The position numbers were made by a program, and so were the translations under genes. The notes under the pieces are model-generated. The model saw only the letters and a list, made by a program, of their open reading frames with translations, was not told the DNA's origin and did not search any database. From Lacinutrix sp. C3R15 (GTDB taxonomy: Bacteria; Bacteroidota; Bacteroidia; Flavobacteriales; Flavobacteriaceae), in NCBI RefSeq assembly GCF_018860825.1, contig NZ_JAHKPZ010000030.1, forward strand, positions 508,678-572,677: a stretch of DNA of 64,000 bases, given 5' to 3'. The first letter of the stretch is position 1, and every line of letters starts with the position of its first letter. Positions 55,554 through 64,000 of this stretch are shown piece by piece.

Positions 55554-58500
55554 ATGACACAATTCAATTTTAAAAAATGGAATACTATTCTAGGATGGTT
55601 TTCTTTTTTAATCGCTTTAATAACATACAGCTTAACGGTAGAACCTACAGTAAGTTTTTGGGATGCTGGTGAATATATTTTAACCGCTTCAAAATTACAA
55701 GTAGGTCATCCTCCTGGAGCTCCTTTATTTCAAATGCTTGGTGCTTTCTTTTCTATGTTTGCTCTTGAACCTTCACAAATAGGACTTGTAATGAACATGA
55801 TGAGTGCTTTTGCCAGTGCTTTTACTATTTTATTTATGTTTTGGACCATAAGTCTTTTACTAAAAAAATTAGTACGTCAGGATGATACTTTAAGTAAAAA
55901 TCAATCTATTGCAATTTTAGGTTCTGCTTTAGTAGGTAGTTTAGCCTTTACTTTTACAGATTCTTTTTGGTTTAATGCTGTAGAAACAGAAGTATATGCC
56001 ATGGCTACTTTAATTATGTCTATTCTGTTTTGGTTAGGTTTACGTTGGGAACAAGACATGAATAAACCTAGAGGAAACCGTTGGCTTATTTTAATTGCCT
56101 TTGTTATCGGGCTTTCGTTTGGTGTGCACTTTATGGGATTACTTACTATTCCTGCTATCGGACTCATTTATTATTTTAAAAACTACAAAGAAATTACAGT
56201 CAAGAGTTTTATAATAGCCAATGCAGTTACTATTGCTATCCTACTTTTTATCTTTAAGCTTCTTGCTCCTAACATTTTAAGATTTTTTAGTGTTTTAGAA
56301 ATTTTCTTTGTAAACTCTATTGGTCTTCCTTTTAACTCAGGAACTATTATAGCTGGCTTACTCTTAATAGCTTTTGTTTACTATAGTTTACAATACACAA
56401 GAAAGAAAAACTACATTCATTTAAACACTGGTATTCTGTGTTTAACTTTTATTATAATAGGTTTTTCAACATGGACCATGTTACCTATTCGTGCCAATGC
56501 AAATGTGGTAATTAATGAAAACAACCCTTCTAGCGCCAGAGAGCTGCTAGCCTATTATAACTTAGAGCAATACCCGGAAACACACCTGTTTTACGGACCA
56601 CAATTTACCGACCAATATTCTGGTTTAGATGAAATTGAACCTTATGTAGATGATAAGCCTAAATACGAAAAAGACGAAGCAAAAGGAAAATATGTAATTG
56701 TTAACGACTATAAAAAAGCGAAACAGAATTACAACCACGAACACGCTTCTATTTTACCAAGAATGTGGAGTGCAGAAAATGCTGAAAACTACCTAATGTT
56801 TACTGGTATTTTAGATTTTAAACTAAAACCAGAATACCAATTAGAAAACGAATTACGAAGAGCAATTTCTGATTTTAAATCAGATGTAAATCAAGGACTA
56901 ATAGACTATGAAGACTACAACAGTTTTTTAAAGCAATTTGGTCAATATCTTGATATTGAAAAACCATCTTTAATTAGCAATATTGTATACCTATTTGAAT
57001 ACCAATTAGGATACATGTATTGGCGTTATTTTATGTGGAATTTTACCGGAAAACAAGATGACATTCAAGGTAAATATGATAATCACGGAAACTGGATTAG
57101 CGGAATTAACTTTATTGACTCTTTGCATTTAGGGCAATCACAAGAAAACCTACCAGGAGACGTTAAAAACAACAAAGCCAGAAACACCTATTACTTTTTA
57201 CCATTAATTCTTGGTCTTATTGGTTTGTTCTTTTTATTTAATAAAGATAAAAAAGTATTCTGGACTATGCTTGTGTTTTTCTTATTTACTGGATTAGCAA
57301 TTCAAGTATATACCAACGTAAGACCTTTTGAGCCTCGTGAACGTGACTACTCTGTTGTTGGTTCGTTTTATGTATTTGCCCTATGGATTGGTTTTGGGGT
57401 TTATGCTATTTATGATACCCTTAAAAAACAAATATCCTCAAAAATGTTAGCGCCTGCAATTACAGTAGTGTGCTTAATTTTAGTTCCAGGAATTTTAGCT
57501 GCAAACAATTGGGATGATCATGATAGATCGGGTAAATACACTGCAGAAGCTATGGCTAAAATGTATTTAGACTCTTGTGATGAAAACGCTATTTTATTTA
57601 CCATTGGTGATAATGATACTTTTGCACTTTGGTATGCCCAGGAAATTGAAGGCTACAGAACCGATGTTCGTGTAATTAACACCAGTCTTTTTCAAACAGA
57701 TTGGTATATAGACCAAATGAAACGTAAAGCGTATGAAAGTGACCCAATACCTTCTCAATTTACGCATGACCAATACAAACATGGTACTCGAGATTATATC
57801 ATGAAAAGACAAATCTCTAAAGACACCATGTTAATTAAAGATTTCTTAGATTTTGTAGGAAGCGATAATCCTAAAACAAAATTTAAATACATTATTCAGC
57901 AACAAGGAGATAACCCTAATGACTATCCAAATCAATTAGTAAACTCTAATTATTTTCCTGTAGAAGATGTTGTCATTCCTGTAAATAAAGAAAATGCTTT
58001 AAAATATGGAATTGTAGACCAAAAAGATGCAGATAAAATAGAAGACTATATACAAATTAAGATTACAGAAAGCGCATTGTATAAAAACCGTCTTCTTATG
58101 CTAGATATTGTTGCTAATAATGACTGGAAAAGACCTATTTATTTTACAGGTGGCGCATTTAGTGAAGATGATTATATCTGGATGAAAGACTACCTGCAAC
58201 TAGATGGTATGTGTTACAAACTAACACCTATAAGAACTCCTGTAGACAGAGCAAACCCATTTGATATGGGAAGAGTAGATAGTGAAAAGATGTACAATAT
58301 TGTAAAAAAATGGGATTGGGGAAACAGCAATAGTCCAGACATTTATCACGATGTTGAAACCAGAACTAACTCAATTACTTACAGAGGAAACCTTGCTCGT
58401 TTAATAGAACAATTTATAAACGAAGACAAACCAGAAAAAGCCGAAGAAATTGCAGATTTAGCGATGGATAAAATGCCTGTAGACTACTTTGGTTATTACA

Positions 58501-58859
58501 CTTTATTAGAACCTTATATAAGTGCTTATTATGAAGTTGACGCAAAAGAAAAAGCACGTAAACTATTTAAAGATGTAAGTGTTAAATACCAAGAAAACTT
58601 AACCTACTACAGCACGTTAGACCAAAGAAAACAACGTGAACTTGGTGAACTTATTATTACAGATATAGAGCGATATAAGGCTCTTGTAGATGTTGTTTTA
58701 AATTATGATGATGAACTAGCAAAAACCGAAGCTAAAACATTTACAAACTTCCTACAGTTGTTTGATCATTTTAATGCTGGAATTCCTGATGAAACAACCA
58801 GAACGCCAGAACAAGATTTAGATGTATTACAAAAAGACACAATTATTGCACCAGAATAA
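55554..58859 (+). CDS. DUF2723 membrane protein (GT-C-type glycosyltransferase-like, GT117)
   Basis: An 1101-residue protein. The first ~640 residues hold about 12 membrane helices and the family signature SFWDAGEYILTASKLQVGHPPGAPLFQ, in which Asp/Glu in the first periplasmic loop are placed like the catalytic acids of GT-C enzymes (protein O-mannosyltransferases, ArnT). A second block is RPFEPRERDYSVVGSFYVFALW. The last ~450 residues are soluble and end in TPR-like helices (about 965-1060). Such proteins are thought to glycosylate secreted substrates in Bacteroidota; the donor and acceptor here are unknown. It starts with ATG and ends in a terminator. Confidence 0.85.
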   Translation: MTQFNFKKWNTILGWFSFLIALITYSLTVEPTVSFWDAGEYILTASKLQVGHPPGAPLFQMLGAFFSMFALEPSQIGLVMNMMSAFASAFTILFMFWTISLLLKKLVRQDDTLSKNQSIAILGSALVGSLAFTFTDSFWFNAVETEVYAMATLIMSILFWLGLRWEQDMNKPRGNRWLILIAFVIGLSFGVHFMGLLTIPAIGLIYYFKNYKEITVKSFIIANAVTIAILLFIFKLLAPNILRFFSVLEIFFVNSIGLPFNSGTIIAGLLLIAFVYYSLQYTRKKNYIHLNTGILCLTFIIIGFSTWTMLPIRANANVVINENNPSSARELLAYYNLEQYPETHLFYGPQFTDQYSGLDEIEPYVDDKPKYEKDEAKGKYVIVNDYKKAKQNYNHEHASILPRMWSAENAENYLMFTGILDFKLKPEYQLENELRRAISDFKSDVNQGLIDYEDYNSFLKQFGQYLDIEKPSLISNIVYLFEYQLGYMYWRYFMWNFTGKQDDIQGKYDNHGNWISGINFIDSLHLGQSQENLPGDVKNNKARNTYYFLPLILGLIGLFFLFNKDKKVFWTMLVFFLFTGLAIQVYTNVRPFEPRERDYSVVGSFYVFALWIGFGVYAIYDTLKKQISSKMLAPAITVVCLILVPGILAANNWDDHDRSGKYTAEAMAKMYLDSCDENAILFTIGDNDTFALWYAQEIEGYRTDVRVINTSLFQTDWYIDQMKRKAYESDPIPSQFTHDQYKHGTRDYIMKRQISKDTMLIKDFLDFVGSDNPKTKFKYIIQQQGDNPNDYPNQLVNSNYFPVEDVVIPVNKENALKYGIVDQKDADKIEDYIQIKITESALYKNRLLMLDIVANNDWKRPIYFTGGAFSEDDYIWMKDYLQLDGMCYKLTPIRTPVDRANPFDMGRVDSEKMYNIVKKWDWGNSNSPDIYHDVETRTNSITYRGNLARLIEQFINEDKPEKAEEIADLAMDKMPVDYFGYYTLLEPYISAYYEVDAKEKARKLFKDVSVKYQENLTYYSTLDQRKQRELGELIITDIERYKALVDVVLNYDDELAKTEAKTFTNFLQLFDHFNAGIPDETTRTPEQDLDVLQKDTIIAPE

Positions 58860-58866
58860 AAAGTAA

Positions 58867-58914
58867 AAAGGTATTGGGTTATTGGGCTAAAACCACCTAA
58901 TATTCAATACCTTT
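58867..58914 (+). terminator. Terminator after the DUF2723 gene
   Basis: A perfect 10-bp stem AAAGGTATTG/CAATACCTTT (58867-58876 with 58905-58914) around a 28-base loop. A further partly matching arm lies at 58941-58955. Confidence 0.65.
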
Positions 58915-58953
58915 ATAATTACAATATGTAAATTTTATTGTTATAACCAATAC

Positions 58954-58984
58954 CTTGAAGATTATAATATTGTTTTTATGTTTG
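58954..58984 (+). promoter_or_regulatory. Putative promoter of the polysaccharide deacetylase gene
   Basis: On the plus strand CTTG (58954-58957), 19 bases, TATGTTTG (58977-58984). One mismatch in the -33 box. The start of transcription would fall close to the ATG at 58995, giving a very short leader. Confidence 0.5.
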
Positions 58985-58994
58985 CATTATTATC

Positions 58995-59666
58995 ATGAAT
59001 CTAACACCTGTAAAAGCACCTTTAGTGGTACAAAAATTATTTCCTAAATACACTTGGGAAATAACTGCTAATACAAAAGAAATATATCTCACTTTTGATG
59101 ATGGTCCAACACCAGAAATTACCAATTGGGTTTTAAACACACTAAAGCAATACCAAGCTAAAGCTACTTTTTTCTGCATCGGAAATAATATTGAAAAACA
59201 CCCTGAAATCTTTCAAAATATTTTAAAAGAAGGTCATGCTATAGGCAATCACACACACAACCACCTAAAAGGCTGGAGAACAACTGTACCAGAGTATTTA
59301 GATAATATTGAAAGAGCACAACGTATTATAGACTTAAATAAGTCGTTTACAGAACAGAATAAAAGTGATGCTAATTTATCACACACTAAACTATTTCGTC
59401 CTCCTTATGGGCAAATAATGCCAAAACAAGGCACAGCATTAATAAAGCTAGGTTATAAAATTATTATGTGGAGTGTACTGTCTATAGATTGGGACAAATT
59501 TGTGTCTAGAAAAGTTTGTTTAAGCAATGTTATTACTAAAGCCAAATCGGGAAGTATTATTGTGTTTCATGATAGTGTAAAAGCTTCAAAAAATATGCAA
59601 TACGCTTTACCAAAGGTTTTAGAGTATTACAGTAAAAAAGGCTACACTTTTAAAAGTTTAAATTAG
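58995..59666 (+). CDS. Polysaccharide deacetylase (NodB domain, carbohydrate esterase 4)
   Basis: A 223-residue metal-dependent deacetylase of the peptidoglycan/chitin type. All NodB motifs are present: TFDDGP (33-38), His86-x3-His90 (GNHTHNH), RPPYG (motif 3), SIDWDKF (motif 4) and IIVFHDS (motif 5). No clear signal peptide is seen, so it may act at the cytoplasmic side or leave by another route. It follows the DUF2723 gene but has its own likely promoter. The likely substrate is N-acetylglucosamine in cell-wall or surface polysaccharide. Confidence 0.94.
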   Translation: MNLTPVKAPLVVQKLFPKYTWEITANTKEIYLTFDDGPTPEITNWVLNTLKQYQAKATFFCIGNNIEKHPEIFQNILKEGHAIGNHTHNHLKGWRTTVPEYLDNIERAQRIIDLNKSFTEQNKSDANLSHTKLFRPPYGQIMPKQGTALIKLGYKIIMWSVLSIDWDKFVSRKVCLSNVITKAKSGSIIVFHDSVKASKNMQYALPKVLEYYSKKGYTFKSLN

Positions 59667-59689
59667 CTCCTTTTAATCACTAAAAAGCA

Positions 59690-59983
59690 TTACACATATT
59701 CTTGCATTAAACCAATAAGCGTATCTACATCTTGATATCCTGATTGCCTCCATTTCATTTCCCCATTTTTATAGATAATTAAAGTAGGTAAACTCTTTAC
59801 GCGTAAAGCCTCTGCAAGCTCTTGATTTTTTTCTACATCAATTTTAATAACTTTGGCTTTATCTCCAAGCGCAGCAGCAACATCTCTAAGAATTACATGC
59901 ATATTTTGTGATTGCTCATCTGCTGTAAAAAAGTCTAGCAACACAGGAATTTCTACATCTATAAGTTCTCCAAATTTTGACAT
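59690..59983 (-). CDS. Thioredoxin-like protein without active-site cysteines
   Basis: A 97-residue, cytoplasmic thioredoxin fold: VLLDFFTADEQSQNMHV aligns with VLVDFWAEWCGPCKM of thioredoxin, with EQSQ in place of CGPC. The rest is normal, including KVIKIDVEKNQELAEALRV and the cis-proline segment SLPTLIIYKNGE (Pro66). The protein has no cysteine at all, so it cannot catalyse disulfide exchange by the usual route. It may be a chaperone or binding protein. It lies between convergent deacetylase and the metallophosphoesterase genes. Confidence 0.88.
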   Translation of the reverse strand: MSKFGELIDVEIPVLLDFFTADEQSQNMHVILRDVAAALGDKAKVIKIDVEKNQELAEALRVKSLPTLIIYKNGEMKWRQSGYQDVDTLIGLMQEYV

Positions 59984-60056
59984 ACGCTATAGCTTTTAAT
60001 AAAGGTGTTATTGTAAAAATAACGATTTTATTATAAAGTATAACATTTATTATTAA

Positions 60057-61349
60057 TTATGCAGTAACAGTACCTCGTTTTAACTCTATAACTGTAATTT
60101 CTGGCCAAATACCAACACGCCCAGGAAAGGCTAAAAAGCCAAAACCTCTATTGATATACAAATACTGCTCTGCTTCTTTGTATAAACCAGCCCATTTAGG
60201 GTAACGGTATTTTACAGGACTCCATTTAAAATTAAAGAAAGGAATTTCTATACCAAACTGCATACCATGTGTATGACCTGCTAAGGTTAAATGAATCTTC
60301 TTTTCAAAATCAATAATATTAGCCTCGTCAAGTACTTTATCTAAATGATTTCTATCGGTTGTATTCACCTCCATTTCTTTAAAATCAAAGTGAGAAGGAT
60401 CATGCGAGAGTAAGATATTAAAACCATTATCTGCAATATTTTTAGTTGCCTCTTTTAAGCTTCCTCGTTTAGGAAAATGTCTAGAAGCTCCCCAGTTTTC
60501 TACACCAAGAATATTAATTTTCTCTCCATTTTTTTCTATGGTTCTACTTTCATTTAGCAATAAATCAAAGCCTATTTGCTCGTGTATTTTTCCTAATTTT
60601 TTATGGTTATCTAGAATTTCTTCATCTGATTGGTATGCATAATATCCATAATCATGATTTCCTAAAACAGAATACATACCATCTTTTGCTTCTAATTTTT
60701 TAAAAGTATCTACCCAAGGGTGCATTTCTTCTGCTACAGCATTTACCAAATCCCCTGTAAATAAAATAGTATCACTTTGCTGTTCATTAATTAAATTAAC
60801 GGCATATTCTATTTTCTCCTTGTTATCAAAACTACCAGAATGAATATCGCTAATTTGGGTTATTTTATATCCGTCAAAAGCCTCAGGTAAATCATCAAAA
60901 ACAATTTGTTGTTTAATAACCTTAAAATTATATTTTCCTTTAATAACACCATATACAAATCCTGCAAATGGTATTGCAGCAACACCTAATGCTAACTGGC
61001 TAATAAATTTTCTTCGAGAAGGAATTGCTTCCTTTAAGCTTATGTCTTGTTGCGAAAAATTAAAAAGAGTTTGAAAGAACCTTACAATATCTTCCATAAA
61101 AAGAAAAGCAAAAACAAATAATTTTGGCACAACAAAGGTTAAAACCAAGGCTATAGCATACCCTGTGTTTAAGCTAAACCTGCTCCCTTTTCCTACCAGA
61201 CTCATTTGGTAAAAAAACACCACACAAACCAATGCAAACAATACCCAAAAACCAACAAGAATAATTTTGTTTTTTGTTAAGGTTCGCAAAGCAGAAAAAG
61301 TATACAGTTCTAGTATAACCACCAGAATAATAGGAATTATAAATCGCAT
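60057..61349 (-). CDS. Membrane-anchored metallophosphoesterase (YkuE/calcineurin-like)
   Basis: A 430-residue phosphoesterase. Three or four N-terminal helices (about 4-20, 28-50, 62-88) are followed by SRRKFISQLALGVAAIPFAGF (112-132), a twin-arginine-like motif plus helix, then the catalytic domain with the full two-metal set: ISDIHSGSF, FTGDLVNA, LGNHDYGYY, LLSHDPSH and LAGHTHGMQFG. The family includes YkuE. The ATG at 61349 is chosen because an upstream ATG at 61382 lies before a perfect -7 box (TATCTTTG, 61369-61376). The substrate is unknown. Confidence 0.92.
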   Translation of the reverse strand: MRFIIPIILVVILELYTFSALRTLTKNKIILVGFWVLFALVCVVFFYQMSLVGKGSRFSLNTGYAIALVLTFVVPKLFVFAFLFMEDIVRFFQTLFNFSQQDISLKEAIPSRRKFISQLALGVAAIPFAGFVYGVIKGKYNFKVIKQQIVFDDLPEAFDGYKITQISDIHSGSFDNKEKIEYAVNLINEQQSDTILFTGDLVNAVAEEMHPWVDTFKKLEAKDGMYSVLGNHDYGYYAYQSDEEILDNHKKLGKIHEQIGFDLLLNESRTIEKNGEKINILGVENWGASRHFPKRGSLKEATKNIADNGFNILLSHDPSHFDFKEMEVNTTDRNHLDKVLDEANIIDFEKKIHLTLAGHTHGMQFGIEIPFFNFKWSPVKYRYPKWAGLYKEAEQYLYINRGFGFLAFPGRVGIWPEITVIELKRGTVTA

Positions 61350-61368
61350 GTTATGTTTTTTATTAGTA

Positions 61369-61376
61369 CAAAGATA
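61369..61376 (-). promoter_or_regulatory. -7 promoter box for the metallophosphoesterase gene
   Basis: TATCTTTG on the minus strand, 19 bases before the chosen ATG. No -33 match at the usual distance. It decides the start codon choice. Confidence 0.45.
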
Positions 61377-61557
61377 ATTCATCTAACAAAGAAACTTACT
61401 TAATAACCTGTTAATAAACTACCAACAAAACATTGAATATGGTTTACTTATACACCAAATAGTTACCTTTTTTAACCGCACAAAAGATATAGATATAATG
61501 AAAACTTAAAAATAAAACATATTTTAATTACATTTAGCCAACTAACTAATAAACCAC

Positions 61558-63222
61558 ATGAACAGTCAAAACAATAAATCAGCTTTAACCACCTTAGTTA
61601 CGGTATTTTTTTTCTGGGGTTTTATAGCTGCCTCTAACGGCGTCTTTATTCCTTTTTGTAAAACCTATTTTAACATAGACCAATTTCAATCGCAATTGGT
61701 AGATTTTGCTTTTTATGGTGCCTATTATTTAGGAGCTTTATTCTTATTTGTTTTATCTAGTTCTATAAAAAAAGACATCTTAAATTCTTGGGGTTACAAA
61801 AACGGTATTATTTACGGACTACTCCTTTCTGCCCTTGGTGCATTTGTTATGTATCCTGCAACTATGGGAGCAGCACAAGGCCAAACACAAATATTCTACT
61901 TTGTGTTAATTGCTCTTTTTATAGTTGGCTTAGGGTTTTCATTACAGCAAACTGCAGCAAACCCTTTTACCATTGCTCTTGGTGATCCTGCTACAGGCTC
62001 TCACAGACTTAATTTAGCTGGAGGAATCAATTCTTTTGGTACTACCATTGGCCCAATTGTAGTAGCTTTTATCATCTTTGGCTCTGCTCCTCTATCTGGT
62101 GAAGAATTAACTACCATGATTAAAAACAACGAAATAAAACTAACCACCATCCAGGCACTATACATTGGCGTCGGCTTGTTGTTTTTGGTAGCTGCGGCTT
62201 TATTTCATTTTTCAAAAAAATTACCATCCTTAAAATCGGAAACAGCATTTGAACCTGCTAACAAAGCGAAAAACACCCTTTTAGTATTAACCGTAATAAT
62301 CATTGCTTGTTTTGGTTATATTTTTAGCACCTATGCTACTGGTAAAGTTTCTTCAGAAGCTTTAGAGCACAAAAGATTAATTTTATTAATAATTGCTTTA
62401 TTTGCTGTAATTGGCAGTCTTGTTTTTGCCTATACACGTTCTTCAAAAAAAGCCGATGGTTGGGGAGCCATGAAGTATCCACAACTTGTTTTAGGTATGT
62501 TAGCTATTTTCACCTATGTTGGTGTAGAAGTTACTATTGGTAGTAATTTAGGTGAATTATTAAAAAAAGCCGTAAACGGAACCACCCAAAACGCATTAGG
62601 GTTACCCATTTTAAACGACGGACAATTAGCACCATACATTTCGTTATATTGGGGAGGTTTAATGGTTGGTCGTTGGGTTGGTGCCATTACTGTTTTTAAC
62701 CCTAATAAAGGACTAAAAAAAATATTATTAGTTGTAGTACCATATATTGCATTTGGTGTGATACTATTAGTAAACTTTGGCAAATACTCATTAGATCAGT
62801 TTTTATTTTTCGCCATCTGCATTGCGGTACAAATACTTGGCTTCTTTATAGCTAAAGACAACCCTGTAAAAACCCTTAAATTATTTAGTGCTTTTGGTAT
62901 TATAGCCATGCTAATAGGGTTATTCTCATCAGGAAACATCGCTTTATTTGCTTTCTTATCTGGAGGTTTATTTTGCTCCATTATGTGGCCTTGCATCTTT
63001 ACCCTTAGCATTGCTGGTTTAGGAAAATACACCTCGCAAGGCTCTGCCTTTTTAATTATGATGATTCTTGGTGGCGCTATTATTCCGCCATTACAAGGTA
63101 AATTAGCAGATGTTTTTAATATTCAATCCTCCTATTGGATTGCAGTATTATGCTTTGTCTATTTACTGTTTTATGCCTTTAGAACAAAAACCGTTTTAGA
63201 CAAACAAGGTGTAACCTATTAA
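61558..63222 (+). CDS. FucP-type sugar:H+ symporter (glucose/galactose MFS transporter family)
   Basis: A 554-residue major-facilitator protein. Family features are the start [19 protein letters not shown], the [14 protein letters not shown] segment (the QxxANP signature of the glucose/galactose/fucose group), [14 protein letters not shown], and [28 protein letters not shown] in the second half. It is longer than typical FucP (about 430) because of about 100 extra residues in the middle, including an additional hydrophobic segment. No sugar-metabolism gene is beside it, so the sugar cannot be fixed. Confidence 0.92.
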   Translation: MNSQNNKSALTTLVTVFFFWGFIAASNGVFIPFCKTYFNIDQFQSQLVDFAFYGAYYLGALFLFVLSSSIKKDILNSWGYKNGIIYGLLLSALGAFVMYPATMGAAQGQTQIFYFVLIALFIVGLGFSLQQTAANPFTIALGDPATGSHRLNLAGGINSFGTTIGPIVVAFIIFGSAPLSGEELTTMIKNNEIKLTTIQALYIGVGLLFLVAAALFHFSKKLPSLKSETAFEPANKAKNTLLVLTVIIIACFGYIFSTYATGKVSSEALEHKRLILLIIALFAVIGSLVFAYTRSSKKADGWGAMKYPQLVLGMLAIFTYVGVEVTIGSNLGELLKKAVNGTTQNALGLPILNDGQLAPYISLYWGGLMVGRWVGAITVFNPNKGLKKILLVVVPYIAFGVILLVNFGKYSLDQFLFFAICIAVQILGFFIAKDNPVKTLKLFSAFGIIAMLIGLFSSGNIALFAFLSGGLFCSIMWPCIFTLSIAGLGKYTSQGSAFLIMMILGGAIIPPLQGKLADVFNIQSSYWIAVLCFVYLLFYAFRTKTVLDKQGVTY

Positions 63223-63358
63223 TACACTATTAAATACTAATAATCATTACATACAAACCATTTATACATAAAATAATACCAACTATACAATAAGAAAGAA
63301 AGCGTTTACTTTTTTCAACCTAATTCACTTATATTTAACACTTTAAAAGTTGAAAATC

Positions 63359-64000
63359 ATGAAAAAAAGCTACTTTTTTATTCTACTATTATTAACACAA
63401 TTTGCATTTGCACAACTAGCAAATGATGATTGTGCAAATGCTGATTTAATAACCGTATCTAGTACCTCAACAAATTACACCTTTAACATTAATACAGCTA
63501 TATTAAACAATCAATCCATATGCAGTACTACAGCAGACTATGCAGATGTTTGGTTTGAATTTTCAATGCCTTTTGATGGTAATCTATATGTAGACGGAAC
63601 CTTATCTTGGAATAATTTTGCCATTTATAACACTTGTGGTGGTGCAGAAATAGATTGCGGAAGCACCAATAAGCTTTTTACAAACCTTAGCTCTGGAAAC
63701 ACGTATTTATTACGTGTATACAGAACTGCTGCTACAGCACCAAATACAAATTACCAAAGCTTTGATATCATAGCTTTTCAAAGTCTCACAAACGATACTT
63801 GTAGTACCTCTCAAAACATTTCTGTTACCACAACAGCAAGTACAGTAGATTTTGAAATTGGTGGTGCTACTATAAATAATGAAGAAGGCTGTACAGAAAC
63901 TACAGAAGAATACGCAGATATTTGGTATGATTTTACCATGCCTGTTAACGGAAACCTTTATGTAGATGGCACACTAAGTTGGAATCAGTTTGCTTTATAT
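63359..64000 (+). CDS. Secreted repeat protein, cut by the window end (partial)
   Basis: The frame opens with ATG at 63359 and is still open at the last base, giving 214 residues. A signal peptide (1-19, FAFA-QLA) is followed by tandem copies of a ~124-residue cysteine-containing beta domain: first about 22-143, second beginning at about 145. Matching blocks are NDDCANAD/NDTCSTSQ, YADVWFEFSMP/YADIWYDFTMP and NLYVDGTLSWNNFAIY/NLYVDGTLSWNQFALY. This looks like a surface or secreted protein, possibly a T9SS cargo whose sorting tail would lie beyond the window. I do not know its function. Confidence 0.85.
   Translation, partial: MKKSYFFILLLLTQFAFAQLANDDCANADLITVSSTSTNYTFNINTAILNNQSICSTTADYADVWFEFSMPFDGNLYVDGTLSWNNFAIYNTCGGAEIDCGSTNKLFTNLSSGNTYLLRVYRTAATAPNTNYQSFDIIAFQSLTNDTCSTSQNISVTTTASTVDFEIGGATINNEEGCTETTEEYADIWYDFTMPVNGNLYVDGTLSWNQFALY

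Noticed and set aside
1..64000. CRISPR arrays, insertion sequences, defence islands
   Set aside because: I found no spaced direct repeats, transposase or typical defence gene sets; the region is core housekeeping, respiration and envelope functions.

Overview
The window is low-GC DNA from a member of the Bacteroidota, almost certainly the family Flavobacteriaceae. The evidence is a full-length gliding/type IX secretion protein SprA, a RemB-like outer-membrane protein, a type A T9SS sorting tail, Alternative Complex III joined to a caa3-like oxidase, and promoters of the Bacteroidota type (TTTG, 19 bases, TAnnTTTG). It is a chromosomal core region. I see no insertion sequence, prophage, CRISPR array or integrase. 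The genus cannot be fixed from sequence alone.

Layout. 0-0.9 kb: MscS channel. 0.9-8.8 kb: a minus-strand run with an ABC ATPase, two MacB-type permeases, a periplasmic adaptor, a TolC-like channel, a second adaptor, then tsaB. 8.9-14.4 kb: oxidase accessory locus with farnesyltransferase ctaB, two subunit III proteins, a subunit IV, a SCO-like protein without cysteines, a true SCO, a DUF420 protein and a 73-residue CxxC membrane protein. 14.4-19.1 kb: RemB-like protein, two TonB proteins, VanZ-like protein, gcvH. 19.2-27 kb: sprA behind ruvA. 27-32.6 kb: malic enzyme maeB, a lipoprotein, queG, ruvB. 32.8-44.7 kb: a long minus-strand operon actA-B-C-D-E-F followed by oxidase subunits II and I. 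44.8-46.9 kb: SPOR protein and two small secreted proteins. 47-51.7 kb: rimP-nusA-infB. 51.7-64 kb: an orphan plug-domain protein, universal stress protein, tRNA-Gln, a large DUF2723 membrane protein, polysaccharide deacetylase, a cysteine-less thioredoxin-like protein, metallophosphoesterase, a FucP-type sugar transporter and the start of a secreted repeat protein that runs off the end.

How the genes work together. The act operon moves electrons from menaquinol to cytochrome c and, through subunits II and I, to oxygen. Subunits III and IV, heme O synthesis and copper delivery are encoded about 18 kb away in the ctaB locus, so one respiratory chain is split over two loci. SprA, RemB, the TonB proteins and the sorting-tail protein belong to the cell-envelope, secretion and gliding side of the biology.

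The observations I rate highest are: a GC-rich terminator-like hairpin between a strong promoter and the rimP start (possible attenuation of the nusA operon); a helix-hairpin-helix tail on the membrane protein ActC; three adjacent genes sharing a TonB-C-terminal-like module, one of them a RemB-like outer-membrane protein; a SCO paralogue that has lost its copper-binding cysteines; and histidine-rich N-terminal segments on ActF and oxidase subunit I. I did not find a clear, wholly new defence or mobile system here.
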